The notes: generated by a model not told the origin, from the letters alone. 64,000 bases of DNA from Haematobia irritans (GCF_050003625.1 NC_134401.1:66061242-66125241), one strand, 5' to 3'. Counted from the stretch's first letter, positions 13,145 to 29,720 are shown. A program made the numbers and translations.

Positions 13145-13705
13145 GGTTGAGTAGAGCTCAGGAGTTTTGTATCTTTTCCACCTCTTGTATGCCCGTTCTC
13201 TTATATATGTTTTCACCTCACTCGTGAACCATGGTTTCAAGTCAGTTTTAATATTCTTTGTTACCATAGGTACATGTAGATTGTAGAGATCAACTATATT
13301 ATCAGTTAGAAAGTTGACCTTGCTTTCCACAGAACTAAGATAATAAATTTGATTCCAATCAATTCGATTCACGTCTAGTTCCAGATCAGATATGTTTAAA
13401 CGCCTAAAGTCGCGGTATGTATAGGTTTCAGTTTGCCTGTTAATAGTTATGTCGTATGATAGAAATATGAGGTCATGCCTAGAGAAAGCTGATCCATCAA
13501 GTTGATCGTAGTGTAATATTTTGTGACCATGGCTTACAAAAAACAGGTCTAGCAAGGTATTGCAGGTTGTGGCGAAATGGGTCGGTATGCTATCGTTAAC
13601 CAGCCTTAAATTCATACCAGCCATGGCATCTGTAAGTTGCGAATCCATGATCACATTGCTGTTTCGAGTTGAAATTTTCGCGGTTACTTTATTAAAACAG
13701 TTCAA
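13145..13705 (-). pseudogene. CR1-like LINE endonuclease, C-terminal half
   Basis: Antisense frame ending in the hAT insertion. It reads STRNSNVIMDSQLTD, then TTCNTLLDLFFVS, then SAFSRHDLIFLSYDI, the last matching the S-D-H block of apurinic-type LINE endonucleases with R in place of the usual D. It continues to a LKPWFTSEV block typical of the endonuclease-RT linker. The catalytic N-terminal half is missing, so the domain cannot cut DNA. Confidence 0.75.
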
Positions 13706-14939
13706 TATACGAGTATAGCAGATAAATTAACTCAATTGATGCGCAGTTTCTTATTTCTATAAATTTCGGGAATATGTATATTTTCATTTATAATTTTGAT
13801 TATTTCAGGAAAAGTAATCGCGAAAGTCATTTTCAACTCGAAAACCGAACATAGTACTCACCTTAATGTATCTCACGGTATTTGAAATAGTGTTTCATTT
13901 CAATACAACGTAATCCTTATGTATTGATGGTGTAGTTGTGATTAGGATGTCTGGCTTTTTAAAATATTTTTAAAATATTTTTTGTAAGTTGGACTTTATA
14001 TTGGGATTAGGTAGGGGGATAAGGCATTAGTGGAAATTTTCCATTCAATCAATGCAATTTTAAAGAAACTAAAAGTAAAGCTAAAGCAAATGTTGGACTT
14101 AATTGCATTTCTGCATACAAAATATAATTCTGTTTTCTATTTCATTGCAAAACAAGAAGATAAGTAAAACATTTTTGGGCTAAACATTGACGCACATGAA
14201 TTATTTAGTTTTCAACACTTTCCTTTTTGTAATAAAAACAACGGACCCTGCGTTTTGTCGCTATTACCATCAACATAAAAGTACATGTCAATGAATTCTA
14301 TTCAAAGTACAGGTTCAAAGAAACTTCATTTAAAGATAACAGATCACTTTAGTTGCAAACGTCAGCTTTCTTAGAAATGAAATGATTTACCAAATACAAC
14401 TTTTGGGTACTAAAGAAACGGAACGTCCGCGACTCCAGCATTCCTCATCAGTCTCGACTGCGGAGTCGACTACTAGCAATGTGACCCGTTTTAATAGCAC
14501 TCCATTTGTACTTGTATGGTTTAGATAACAAATATGAACCAATATAAATAATCTCATTTGCCATATTTATTTGTGTGTTTAAAATAACGCAAATTTCACC
14601 GATAAACCTCAGGTACATAAATAGAATTAGGGCACAGTCTATATAGTCCCCATATCATGTATGGGCAGATACCAACAGTCTTGCACGTGCATTCAAACAA
14701 ATAATTCTCATAAATTAAGGAAGTGAAATCTCGGCATCCGTCTATATGGATTTTACATAAAAAAAAATTGCCGATTTAAACAAAAAAGACCCACACAAAT
14801 CAAAATTTCAGGCAATACGGAGAGGAAACCTTGGATCGCATACAAACATTTTCAAAGAAGGCTCCTCTTCGCAACAGATTTCACGAACAGCTGGACTTTC
14901 ATGAATTTTGTTTCTATGGAGGTAAAATGGTAATGAGTC
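13706..14939. other. Non-coding stretch, no supported feature
   Basis: AT-rich with scattered stops in all frames. A block near 13,835 (CGAACATAGTACTCACC) resembles one at 12,620 in the hAT MITE, but no element ends were found. Confidence 0.4.
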
Positions 14940-15384
14940 TCTCACACAGCAAAAAAAAGCGTCGCCAAAAAAGTAATGAAAATGTTCTTTTTGGATCCGG
15001 AAGTGATGCAAAATTGACGCAGAAGCGATGAATTTAACATGGGTTTGTCATAGGACGGAAGTCCTCCATTTCAACACCCGTTGCACTGAATTTGCATCAC
15101 TTATTTAGATGTGATCCGAATTCAATGTTTTGGATTTAAATTAAAAAATTCTGTGATATTTTGTCAAATAAATAATTTTTATAATTTTTAATAGATTCTA
15201 CCGCTTGTAGGACACGTTTGACTTCAAATATTTTCAAAAATTCACAATTTTTTCAGATTGGATTTAGCATTTTTTTCGACAAAATTTAAATGATTTGTAC
15301 CATCTTATGAATTCGTATTCTGTTTTTAACCTATTTGAAACAAAAGAAGTTAAAATTACCCATTAAAAGTATGAAAAAACCATG
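14940..15384 (+). repeat. Z repeat, copy 1
   Basis: Diverged direct repeat of 15,845-16,275. Shared landmarks in the same order are AGCGT(C/A)GCCAAAAAAG, TCCGGAAGTG(A/G)TGCAAAATTG, GAATTTGCATCACTT and CATTAAAA(G)TATGAAAAAA. Short open frames on both strands across 14,808-15,031 overlap it but have no domain. Confidence 0.7.
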
Positions 15385-15496
15385 TCATTGAACTTTATAC
15401 CCAGGTTTAGTTAATAAAATGTTTCAGACATTCTCAAACAAGAAAGATTTCATTAAGATGTGAACAATTTCTACAAAAAAGATATTAACATTTAAC

Positions 15497-15637
<141 letters not shown>

Positions 15638-15642
15638 TTGCA

Positions 15643-15800
15643 CTTTTGATTTAGTTGAATAGCTAAAGCTCCTTTATTATTTTGTTTAGTCTGGTTTAGT
15701 CAATTTACTTTAGTTGAATAGCTTTTGATTTAGTTGAATAGCTAAAGCTCCTTTATTATTTTGTTTAGTCTGGTTTAGTCAATTTAATTAAAAAATAGTA
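15643..15800 (+). repeat. Two tandem copies of a 79-bp unit
   Basis: The unit beginning CTTTTGATTTAGTTGAATAG occurs at 15,643 and again at 15,722 with almost no difference. It includes TTTGTTTAGTCTGGTTTAGT. Non-coding. Confidence 0.85.
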
Positions 15801-15844
15801 ATTGATATTAAAACTATTCTTTCATAAATTAATAACTTAATAAT

Positions 15845-16275
15845 GCTGCAAAAAAGCGTAGCCAAAAAAGAAGTGAAAATGTTTTTTTTGGGTCCGGAAG
15901 TGGTGCAAAATTGGCGGAGAAGCGATGGATGTAATATGAAATTGTCATAGAACGAATGCCCACCGTTTCAGCAGCCGTTGCAATGAATTTGCATCACTTC
16001 TTAAGGTGTGACCCGAATTCAGTGTTTTGAATGTGAATTAAAAAATTTTGTTATAAATATACAAAAAAATGCATATTTTTTTATGATTTTTAACGCATTA
16101 TAACGCTTGTTTGAAACGCTTTCCCTCGAATATTTTCAAAAATTCTATAAAAAGTTCTATAATGAATTTAGCATTTTTGTGGCAAAATTTGAATAATTTT
16201 TACCATTTTATTTATTCTTACTTTTTTTTTTAAGAAAACAAAAAATAACGCATTAAAATATGAAAAAAAATGGAG
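15845..16275 (+). repeat. Z repeat, copy 2
   Basis: Second diverged copy of the repeat at 14,940-15,384, in the same orientation, lying inside the core between the two (TA)n arrays. It ends near the TATGAAAAAAAATGGAG block. Confidence 0.7.
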
Positions 16276-16510
16276 TAAAAAACTTCCTGTGTAGTTAAAA
16301 TAATTAACTTCTTTGTGAGGACATTTTTGGAACTGCTTTTAAAGTTGTGCCTTTAGAACAACCCCCAATTTTTTTGCTGGGAAGAGTGTGGAACTACTTT
16401 TAGTTGCTTTATTATAAATTAATTGTCGAGTTATTTTGATGCCTATATTGTTATTCATTTTTATGAAATAAAACATTAATTGAACCTATAAGTTCATTCT
16501 ATAAATTTTC

Positions 16511-16540
16511 AGCTAGGGGGGCTATAGCCCCCCCCTAGGA
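16511..16540. repeat. GC-rich palindrome in the inverted-repeat core
   Basis: AGGGGGGCTATAGCCCCCCCC is flanked by CT and TAGG, giving a near-perfect hairpin of about 26 bp in otherwise AT-rich DNA. It sits about 20 bp before the right (TA)n array and resembles the hairpin tips of foldback or MITE termini. Confidence 0.7.
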
Positions 16541-16559
16541 AAATTGTCTAGCTACGCTA

Positions 16560-16745
<186 letters not shown>

Positions 16746-17026
16746 TTAGTTAAATGTTAATATCTTTTTTGTAGAAATTGTTCACATCTTAATGAAATCT
16801 TACTTGTTTGAGAATGTCTGAAACATTTTATTAACTAAACCTGGGTATAAAGTTCAATGACCGTACACATTAGTTCCATACACAAGGTCGTGGGTTCGAT
16901 TCCTGCTTCGATTTCTGCGGTGGATTATCTCACCTCAGTAATGCTGGTGACATTTCTGAGGGTTTCAAAGCTTCTCTAAGTGGTTTCACTGCAATGTGGA
17001 ACGCCGTTTGGACTCGGCTATAAAAA

Positions 17027-19254
<2,228 letters not shown>

Positions 19255-19255
19255 A

Positions 19256-20186
19256 AAAGGGTGATTCTTTTGAGGTTAGGATTTTCATGCATTAGTATTT
19301 GACAGATCACGTGGGATTTCAGACATGGTGTCAAAGAGAAAGATGCTCAGTATGCTTTGACATTTCATCATGAATAGACTTACTAACGAGCCACAACGTC
19401 GAATTTTCAGTGAATGGGCCCTAGAAAAGTTGGCAGAAAATCCCGCTTTTTTATCGACAAATTTTGTTCAGCGATGAGGCTCATTTCTGGTTGAATGGCT
19501 ACGTAAATAAGCAAAATTGCCGCATTTGGAGTGAAGAGCAACCAGAAGCCGTTCAAGAACTGCCCATGCATCCCGAAAAATGCACTGTTTGGTGTGGTTT
19601 GTACGCTGGTGGAATCATTGGACCGTATTTTTTCAAAGATGCTGTTGGACGCAACGTTACGGTGAATGGCGATCGCTATCGTTCGATGCTAACAAACTTT
19701 TTGTTGCCAAAAATGGAAGAACTGAACTTGGTTGACATGTGGTTTCAACAAGATGGCGCTACATGCACACAGCTCGCGATTCTATGGCCATTTTGAGGAA
19801 AACTTCGGAGAACAATTCATCTCAAGAAATGACCGGTAAGTTGGCCACCAAGATCATGCGATTTGACGCCTTTAGACTATTTTTTTGTGGGGCTACGTCA
19901 AGTCCTAAAGTCTACAGAAATAAGCCAGCAACTATTCCAGCTTTGGAAGACAACATTTCCGAAGAAATTCGGGCTATTCCGGCCGAATGCTCGAAAAAGT
20001 TGCCCAAAATTGGACTTTCCGAATGGACCACTAAGACGCAGCCGCGGTCAACATTTAAATGAAATTATCTTCAAAAAGTAAATGTCATGGACAATCTAAC
20101 GTTTCAAATAAAGAACCGATGAGATTTTGCAAATTTTATGCGTTTTTTTAAAAAAAAAGTTATCCAGCTCTTAACAAATCACCCTT
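19256..20186 (+). mobile_element. Mariner-type element, internally deleted (copy 2)
   Basis: Same ends (AAGGGTGATT / AATCACCCTT) and same internal deletion as copy 1 at 1.66-2.59 kb, with almost identical sequence. TA dinucleotides flank both sides as part of (TA)n arrays. It lies off-centre in the spacer of the 5.9-kb palindrome and has no mirror copy there. Confidence 0.9.
19370..20081 (+). pseudogene. Mariner transposase copy 2, multiply frameshifted
   Basis: Aligns to the open 237-codon frame of copy 1 but has about eight single-base indels within the frame. Examples are TCCCGC for TCCGC near 19,442, CATGCACAC for CATGCCACAC near 19,764, TTGAGGAAAA for TTGAGGGAAAA near 19,795, AAATGACC for AAATGGACC near 19,830 and CCGAATGC for CCGAAATGC near 19,984. 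Nearly all are gains or losses in a short homopolymer, a pattern of uncorrected long-read error more than ordinary decay. The three catalytic aspartate motifs are still readable in separate frames. The DNA-binding domain is absent, as in copy 1. Confidence 0.85.
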
Positions 20187-22229
<2,043 letters not shown>

Positions 22230-22794
22230 ATAGCGTAGTCATATAAATTTGTATAATATAGATCTTACTTATATTAATTTTATCTTCATTTAGTTGGAAA
22301 TCATTGAAATTTTATATTCAGAAGATGTACCTTGTTTATCTACTATAGAACATGTTTCATGCATAATTTTAAGTATACACTGATAATATTATGTTAAAGA
22401 TAGAAAAATTGCTCTCAAATTTAATATTCTACTCGTGAACTCGATTATTTTTTAAGAAATCTAATCATATCTGTAATCTTGAAAAAGTGGCAAAATTTAT
22501 AATAAAGTGGCCCATCGGCAATTCTGATTGATTGTAGCCACATTTTCATGAATATCAAATTTCTATACTCTAGCCAAATATGGTTTAAACGATTCGCATT
22601 ATAATACACAAAAACTGTTTTATAGGAAGAATAAACTAACTCGTGCGAACTTTAACTTAATTGTACTCCACATTTTGAGATTTCCACAAAGGGTTGTTAA
22701 AACATGATTGACGCCCAATCATGGCCATTTTAACCATACCGTAGTTCATTCTAACTTTTTTTGGAATCTAACGAAAATTTTCTTTTGGTTTAGT

Positions 22795-22950
22795 TCAGTT
22801 GGAACTAGGTTAGGTTAGGTTAAGTGGCAGCCCGATGTATCAGGCTCACTTAGACTATTCAGTCCATTGTGATACCACATTGGTGAACTTCTCTCTTATC
22901 ACTGCTGTGCTGCCCGATTCCATGTTAAGCTCAATGACAAGGGACCTCCC
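22795..22950 (-). mobile_element. tRNA-derived SINE, partial (mirror copy, cut by gap)
   Basis: Antisense SINE tail (TAGGTTAGGTTAGGTTAAGT...) and body up to GGGACCTCC, where the N gap starts. It is the palindromic counterpart of 17,027-17,170. Confidence 0.85.
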
Positions 22951-23050
22951 NNNNNNNNNNNNNNNNNNNNNNNNNNNNNNNNNNNNNNNNNNNNNNNNNN
23001 NNNNNNNNNNNNNNNNNNNNNNNNNNNNNNNNNNNNNNNNNNNNNNNNNN
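22951..23050. other. Assembly gap (100 N)
   Basis: Exactly 100 N, the usual placeholder for a gap of unknown size. It terminates the right palindrome arm, so sequence order across it is not proven. Confidence 0.99.
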
Positions 23051-24471
<1,421 letters not shown>

Positions 24472-24473
24472 CA

Positions 24474-24835
24474 ACACTGATCACATTCCACTTTACCAAG
24501 AAAGATCTCTGTACTATGCTTACATTTAACTAGTGGCAACACTGATCACATTCCACTTTACCAAAAAAGATCTCTGTACTATGATTAGTTCATCGCATCT
24601 GCTAACAATATACTCTAAGAATAATATTCGTAAATGCACATCAGTTTATGAACGATGGAACGTTTAACATAAAATTTGCAAAAACTTCATGAAATGTTGT
24701 CTACACACTTTTGATGAAAATGTCTATAAATTTAGTTATATGTGAACTAAAAATATTTCACTGAGAAATGTTGTACCAACTATTATTAACTATAGAAATT
24801 GCCAGTAAGAAATTGCTATCTGCTTTCAAAGTTCA
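24474..24835 (+). mobile_element. Y repeat fragment (copy 3)
   Basis: Collinear with the Y 3' part at 21,620-21,910 (blocks around TCTCTGTA, TTCATCGCATCTGCT, TATGAACGATG, AAAATGTCTATAAATTTA). A local duplication repeats ATCACATTCCACTTTACC at 24,479 and 24,546, with GTGGCAACACTG between them. Confidence 0.75.
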
Positions 24836-25050
24836 ATTTTGTTCGCCTGTGTAATTCATAAATAAACTTTTACGGAATTGCATAAAAATTACTTTAATAG
24901 TAAATATTTTCCATATTTTTATTATGGAACAGACTTCGTCCGATTTATATTCATATGACCACAGAGACCACAGTTTTTTCCGATTTACGTAAAATTTTGC
25001 ACAAGGAGTAGAAGTAATATCTCTACTATGCATACCAAATTTGGTTAAAA
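24836..25050 (-). repeat. Fragment of fly interspersed repeat W
   Basis: Contains CTTCGTCCGATTTATATTCA and ACAAGGAGTAGAAGTAATAT, and ends with TACCAAATTTGGTTAAAATCG, matching the W internal units in reverse orientation. Non-coding. Confidence 0.5.
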
Positions 25051-25720
25051 TCGCAAGCTATGCTATATAAATATAACTTATATGGATAATTGTCTATTGA
25101 TGACAATAAAAGCTACATAGCTCAGTGGCAGAGAATGAAGCCGACCCATTTTTGTCGGCGGCGGCTGACATTAAATTTATGCATCCGGCGGCGGCGGCTT
25201 GACGGCTAAGCCGATATAAATAAGTCTCTTCGGCGGCGGACAATTATCCATTATAAAATCAATTTGAGGTTATTCGAATGGTAATGAGATTAGCTGTACA
25301 ACCAATCTTACAATCAAATTTACATTTCATTCAAATTTTCTGAGGTAATTTTTTGCAAAATTATTATAATACTTTGAAATAGATAGATTGATTGAAATTT
25401 TGACTAAAATTACTGCAATTATTAATAAAGTTTTTTGATTTAAACTAATATTTTTGATTAATTGGGGGCTAAATTTGAGTCGAGATGAGCCGATATATTC
25501 GGCGGCGGCGTCGACTGGAAAAAAATGGCCGGCGGCGACTGAAAACGGCGGCGCGACTCGGCGGCTTCATTCTCTGCTCAGTGGATAGTGTGTTGGATTA
25601 CAAATTGCATGGTCCGCGGTTCGATTCTCTGTCCAAGCGAAAGGTAAAATTTAAAAAATCGAATAATTTCTTCTACATTGTTTGTATTACAGAAAAAGGT
25701 GTGAGGGAATATGCAATTCA
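25051..25720 (+). mobile_element. X-element fragment with tRNA-like part, split by a MITE
   Basis: Collinear with X copy 1 from GCTATGCTATATAAAT through the plus-strand tRNA-like segment (TAGCTCAGTGG ... CGCGGTTCGATTCTC) to TTTGTATTACAGA. The tRNA-like segment is cut by the 448-bp hAT MITE. The ends are missing. The 120-residue Arg-rich frame from 25,485 runs out of the MITE GC-rich repeat and is not a gene. Confidence 0.75.
25129..25576. mobile_element. GC-rich hAT-type MITE, TIR CAGAGAATGAAGCCG
   Basis: Begins CAGAGAATGAAGCCG and ends CGGCTTCATTCTCTG, a perfect 15-bp inverted terminus, flanked by the 8-bp duplication CTCAGTGG at 25,121-25,128 and 25,577-25,584. That is diagnostic of hAT. 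The ends carry many GGCGGCGGC / GCCG repeats within an AT-rich middle. No transposase. It was inserted into the tRNA-like box-A region of an X fragment. Confidence 0.93.
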
Positions 25721-25941
25721 CCAAAAAAGATTTTTTTCAGTTAGTCTTTATGGCATTGTTTTTAGATCCTGGAAAAGAATAAACGTTTATCACAAAAAGT
25801 ATATACTTTTCTTCCAAATAAAGTTCCTTAAAGCAAAAAGCAAATGAGAAACGAACTTTGTTTGTTTAAAATTTCGTTTGGGAGGAAAGAATTATTTTTT
25901 TGCGTGTATGTATGTATATGTCGGAATGTATCAACAATTTT

Positions 25942-26005
25942 GGTATACAAAGTGGTGAATGGTATAATATAGTTCGACCCGCCCGACTTTAGACTTTCTT
26001 CATTT
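25942..26005 (-). repeat. End of interspersed repeat W (reversed)
   Basis: Reverse complement of the left end of W at 3.76 kb: AAAGTGGTGAATGGTATAAT through CCGCCCGACTTTAGACTTT. Confidence 0.7.
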
Positions 26006-26099
26006 TTTTGTATTTCGATTTTTTTGTCCATTTATTTGTCAGATTGACCCAGCAAACAAATTGATTCAATTTTGTGATAAATGACGAGCACTATAATTT

Positions 26100-26195
26100 T
26101 CTCAGGAGCGGAGCGAAATATTTTTTCCCGGAGCGGAGTGATTGCTTTTTTCTCCGGAGCGGGAGCGGAGCGAAATAAATGGCCCGATCCGGATC
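26100..26195. repeat. GGAGC-rich short repeat
   Basis: GGAGCGGAGCGAAATA occurs at about 26,105 and 26,165, with CCGGAGCGGAGTG and CCGGAGCGGGAGC variants between. It may be the subterminal part of a small element. Boundaries not found. Confidence 0.5.
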
Positions 26196-26218
26196 CCTGG
26201 TTGGAACAATACAAACAA

Positions 26219-26340
26219 TCCTTGCTTAGTCGACAACGTGCTTGGGTAGTCTACAGGTTGACCAATTGGGCCATAAAGTTAGCAACCCAGTGGATGACTT
26301 TGAATTTTGCTGCATGGTGGCTTAATTTACCATCACCTAT
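26219..26340 (-). mobile_element. LOA-type LINE ORF1 fragment (copy H)
   Basis: The minus strand reads CCACCATGCAGCAAAATTCA, then AAGTCATCCACTGGGTTGC, then after short deletions GGTCAACCTGTAGAC and AGCACGTTGTCGAC, all in the order of the ORF1 start at 39,564-39,842. It is a scrambled remnant next to gypsy sequence. Confidence 0.7.
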
Positions 26341-26345
26341 TGCTG

Positions 26346-26936
26346 GCCATTTTTCTTTTGTTGCGCACTGATTCGTGAACTTCACCAAATGTGTTTGGTA
26401 TGTCGTTACTGTTTTCTTCCATGGTGAGTTCAGTCCCGTTGACCGTTGTCCACCACCTTTCAAAGATGTTCTTCCATAGTCCGATTAAACCTTTCTACCA
26501 TGCCATCAGACAGTGGATGTAATGGCGTATTCCTTGTTTTCTTGATACCAAGGGAGTCACAAATCTCTTTGAATATGGCCCATTCAAAATTTCTTCCTTG
26601 GTTTGAGTGTTTCTCGGACGACACACCGTAGCGACATATCCAGTTCTTGTCGACTACGTCCACAATTGTCTTCTCCTCTTGGTTTGAAATGGCATAAACT
26701 TCTGGCCACTTGCTGAAGTAGTCCATGACCGCAAGGACATATCGGTTTCCAGAGTCACTTACTGGAAAAGGGCCTGCAACGTCCAGGAGCTCCTGGTCTA
26801 TACTCTTGCATATGACCTCTATTTTTCGTGTTGGACCTTCCGCCTTCATGCATTTCTCGCAATTCAAAAATTGATTTTTGACATACAACCCATTTGGACC
26901 GTTGCTTCACTTTCTCGCCTGTTTTGGTTATTCCCA
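26346..26936 (-). pseudogene. Ty3/gypsy integrase, core domain
   Basis: The antisense frame has the integrase core: zinc-region remnant (FELREMHEGG / NCEKCMKAEGP), DVAGPFPVSDSGNRYVLAVM with the first catalytic Asp, HSNQGRNFE where gypsy integrases have S-D-Q-G, and TPLHPLSDGMVERFNRTMEEHL with the catalytic Glu. The second catalytic Asp is therefore Asn, a loss-of-function change. A frame break near 26,880 separates the zinc region from the core. The N-terminal continuation lies beyond the inserted X element at 28,703-29,058. Probably one old copy. Confidence 0.85.
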
Positions 26937-28162
26937 CACTGTTAGAAAAATATGTTTTTCATATGTTCCGATATAAACAAAATGTGTTTCGGGCACAATT
27001 TTAAAACACAATATATTTAAGTGCAAACATGTAATGTTCCTAAACTAACACTAAATGTTTGGGACATCAATGTTAATATGTTAGAATATATTATGTTTGG
27101 GGCATGAATGTTTCATAAAAATCATGTGTGTGAATGCAAACATATATAAATTTACAAATTTCGACTAAACATATATATGTTGTGATATTTTATTCAAAGC
27201 GACAGAGAGAGTATATAGAAAGAAATAGAGATGGAAACCGGGAGAGTTGACAAAAGATATCAATATAACACAGCGAAAGAATCAAAAGAGAACAATTTCT
27301 GTGAAACCGCTTGTATGTTGTTTCGGAAAACTGTTTTACGATAAGGCCAAAAATTTGATATCTTTAAGTCTAAATATTACTTAATTTGAATAAAGAGAAT
27401 AGACATTCGGAACCAAGAGAATAGACATTTGAAAAACAAACAGCATATGTTTTCGCCTTGAGAGCAGCATTTTATGTATGTGTGGACATGTGTTTTGTTT
27501 ATCATTTTGGCATTATGGCAATTTGGCAATTTTTTTCTTGGATCGTTAAAAGGAATCAGGGGTCTTCATAAAAATAACGAAAGGGCACTATACTCTTTTT
27601 AGAGTTGGGACAGTAAAATGAAATATGGAGGAAATAGTGAAAAATTACACAGAAAAATGTATAATAACAAAGTTTAGTTCCTCTTTATTAATAAGTAGTC
27701 CACGAGGAGTTGACGGACACCTTCAAATATAAAAGCGGTCATTAAGTTCTAGTTTTGCAGCTAAAACAATTTAAATAGTTTATTTTCTTTAAAATGAATT
27801 ATTAAAGAAAAATAAAAGGCATTTTAGAGCGATGGTGTTAAATGCTAGTAAAAAACTATTCACGCCTAAATAAATTTATGTTTATATTATAAAATTATTT
27901 ATGTATGTTTATACTCGACATCTTCTTTTGTTAGAGTTTTTGAATTCCTTCCAAATTTTAAAGTTTTGTACCAAAAACAGTTTTTTTTACAAAATTGTTA
28001 TTTTTGCAATAAAAAAATAATATTTTATCCAAAAATCAGTCAATTTCGTTTATATCAAGCACTTTTACTGACTATAAACCTTTAATAACCCACATTTCGA
28101 AGTTTCATTATAAATTTTAATATAGTATAAATATAAATGTGTAAATAAAAAAAAAAAGTGTT

Positions 28163-28236
28163 CGGTCGGAGCAGGGATTGAACCCACGACCCTTTGCATG
28201 CAAGGCAGACATGCTAACCACTGCTCCACGTGGCAA
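28163..28236 (-). other. tRNA-like segment in X copy 2 (minus strand)
   Basis: Same box-A-like and box-B-like segment as at 8,714-8,788, oriented left. Confidence 0.6.
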
Positions 28237-28349
28237 ACAAATGTATGTTTCTGTTAAATAATGTTATGTTTGCATGGGCTCGTGGGCGCTACAAACTATG
28301 CTATATAAATGTAACTTATAACGATAATTATCTACTGGTGGCTATAACA

Positions 28350-28421
28350 GCTACGTAGTCCAGAGGATAGTGTGTTGGCTTACAAACTGTATGGTCCTCG
28401 GTGCGATTCTCCGTGCAGGCG
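28350..28421 (+). other. tRNA-like segment in X copy 2 (plus strand)
   Basis: Counterpart of 8,901-8,972. Box B has one change (GGTGCGATTCTC), which weakens it as a Pol III promoter. Confidence 0.55.
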
Positions 28422-28702
28422 AAAGGTAAAATTTTAAAAAAAAAATATAAAAGTGAATAATTTCTTCAACATTATTTGTATAACAAAAAAAGGTGCCAAG
28501 AACTAAAATATTTCGTGGAAGTGAAATATTTTGGGGAAAATTCTTCCAAGCATATAATATTTTTGGGCTCAAAATGCTTCCAAACATATAATATGTTCAC
28601 ATAAAATGAACATATTAATGTTTCGGCAGTATCCAATATAATATGTGCTTCCTGCAAAATATGTTTGGAACATATGTTAAAGAAGCGATTTTTTTGAGGG
28701 TG

Positions 28703-29058
28703 CTGGTGATCTCCACTAGGTACATTGTGGAATTCCGTCAAAACATTCCTTACCTTGAAATCTGGTACAATTTTCAAGTTTATGCTATTCTTGCTATCTT
28801 TTCTTTTCCCTTTACGTTTCAGGGATCCATTGATCAAAAGTAAACTGTCCCATTGAGCCCAGTTTGATTTCATACGTGGACTTTCGGCTGCGATTCCTTT
28901 CTTGCTAGGTTTCTTAGCTTCTTCTTTTGCCGAAATAATTTTTCCCAAGATGGAATATTTACGCTTTTCTATTGGCCAGTCCACTCTAGATTCTGTGTGT
29001 AACTGTCGGATATAAACAATTTCCTCCTTGTGTTCAGCTTTCGAGCAATCTTTGCACT
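28703..29058 (-). pseudogene. Ty3/gypsy RNase H-integrase junction fragment
   Basis: Antisense frame from VECKDCSKAEHKEEIV near 29,058 through WAQWDSLLLINGSLKR and KIVPDFKVRNVLTEFHNVPSG, the standard run into the integrase HHCC zinc finger. It ends exactly at the X element, and the zinc finger and core continue at 26,936. An antisense frame track that carries on into X is chimeric. Confidence 0.85.
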
Positions 29059-29059
29059 C

Positions 29060-29720
29060 TACAAGTTACAAGTTTGTTTATTTATAGTTTCACATACAAA
29101 AGATTACAATCTCATAAATATAGTATGTGATTCAAGATTGTTTTCCTTTATTGATTATAATTTGTATTTCATTACACATTAGTACAGCCCCGCGAAACCT
29201 TTAAAGGTTTTTCTGCACTAAATTATAACATTGTTTTGAAAAGAGTTGATTCATTAACATAATAATATAACATAACATAATATTATAATATAATATTTCA
29301 ATTATTTGATCTACGCACTATAAAGTAATGATTTTGCATTTCTTTGATTTAATTAATACATTATTTATCAGGTAGATAGTTTTTCAAATTCTTTGTCAGT
29401 TTTAATTTATCATTAATATTAAATATATCTAAAGGTAATTTGTTTATGCGGGTAATTGGATGGCCAAAGAATTCTGTCCATATCTGGTCTTATGGCTCGG
29501 TATTGTATATCTTCCTTCTTACTTCATTCTGGTGTTTCGCTGATGGTCAATGCGCTTGAGTATATTTTGATCATCACCACATTCAGCGCAGAGTGTTAAT
29601 TTGTAAATACTTTGTATGTTGAGTAACCTTTCGCTACGCATAAATCGTTTTACGTCTTCGTTATGTTGCCTTGTGTTGTTTGTAGTAGTAAAAAAATTGA
29701 TGTATTTGTTGTATTAATTC
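29060..29720 (-). mobile_element. LINE-c 3' end (C-terminal tail and 3' UTR)
   Basis: The antisense strand encodes, with frame breaks, NTRQHNEDVKRFMRSER, then TRYGQNS and a LPLDIFNINDKLK-like tail. This is the usual C-terminus of CR1/Jockey-type ORF2. A short AT-rich 3' region follows, ending near AATAAAGGAAAACAATC at about 29,130-29,145. It is the 3' piece of the LINE whose upstream parts lie at 32.9-39.2 kb. Confidence 0.6.

Larger units (their letters stand above)
10599..13705 (-). mobile_element. CR1-like LINE on minus strand (copy b), split by a hAT MITE
   Basis: Read right to left: the endonuclease C-terminal part (13,705-13,145), a hAT MITE insertion (13,144-12,362), then the linker, RT and C-terminal tail (12,353-10,599). 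It is the same family as copy c at 60.6-63.95 kb, close in sequence over the RT. The 5' end lies in the endonuclease. The 3' end lacks the untranslated region and stops within the last coding block where Y sequence begins. No target duplication could be defined. Confidence 0.85.
26937..28702 (+). mobile_element. X element, copy 2, inserted in gypsy
   Basis: CACTGTTAGAAAAAT at the left and TTTTTTTGAGGGTG at the right; 1,766 bp, collinear throughout with copy 1 and differing at scattered sites. The flanking gypsy reading frame resumes directly when the element is removed, so the boundaries are firm. The 2-bp TSD (CA/CT) is imperfect. Tail open frames near 28,351-28,587 are fortuitous. Confidence 0.85.

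Noticed and set aside
14808..15031. Small open frames on both strands
   Set aside because: Overlap the Z repeat and are not kept in its second copy.
25485..25847. 120-residue Arg-rich frame
   Set aside because: Starts in the GGCGGC repeat of a hAT MITE and crosses the element border.
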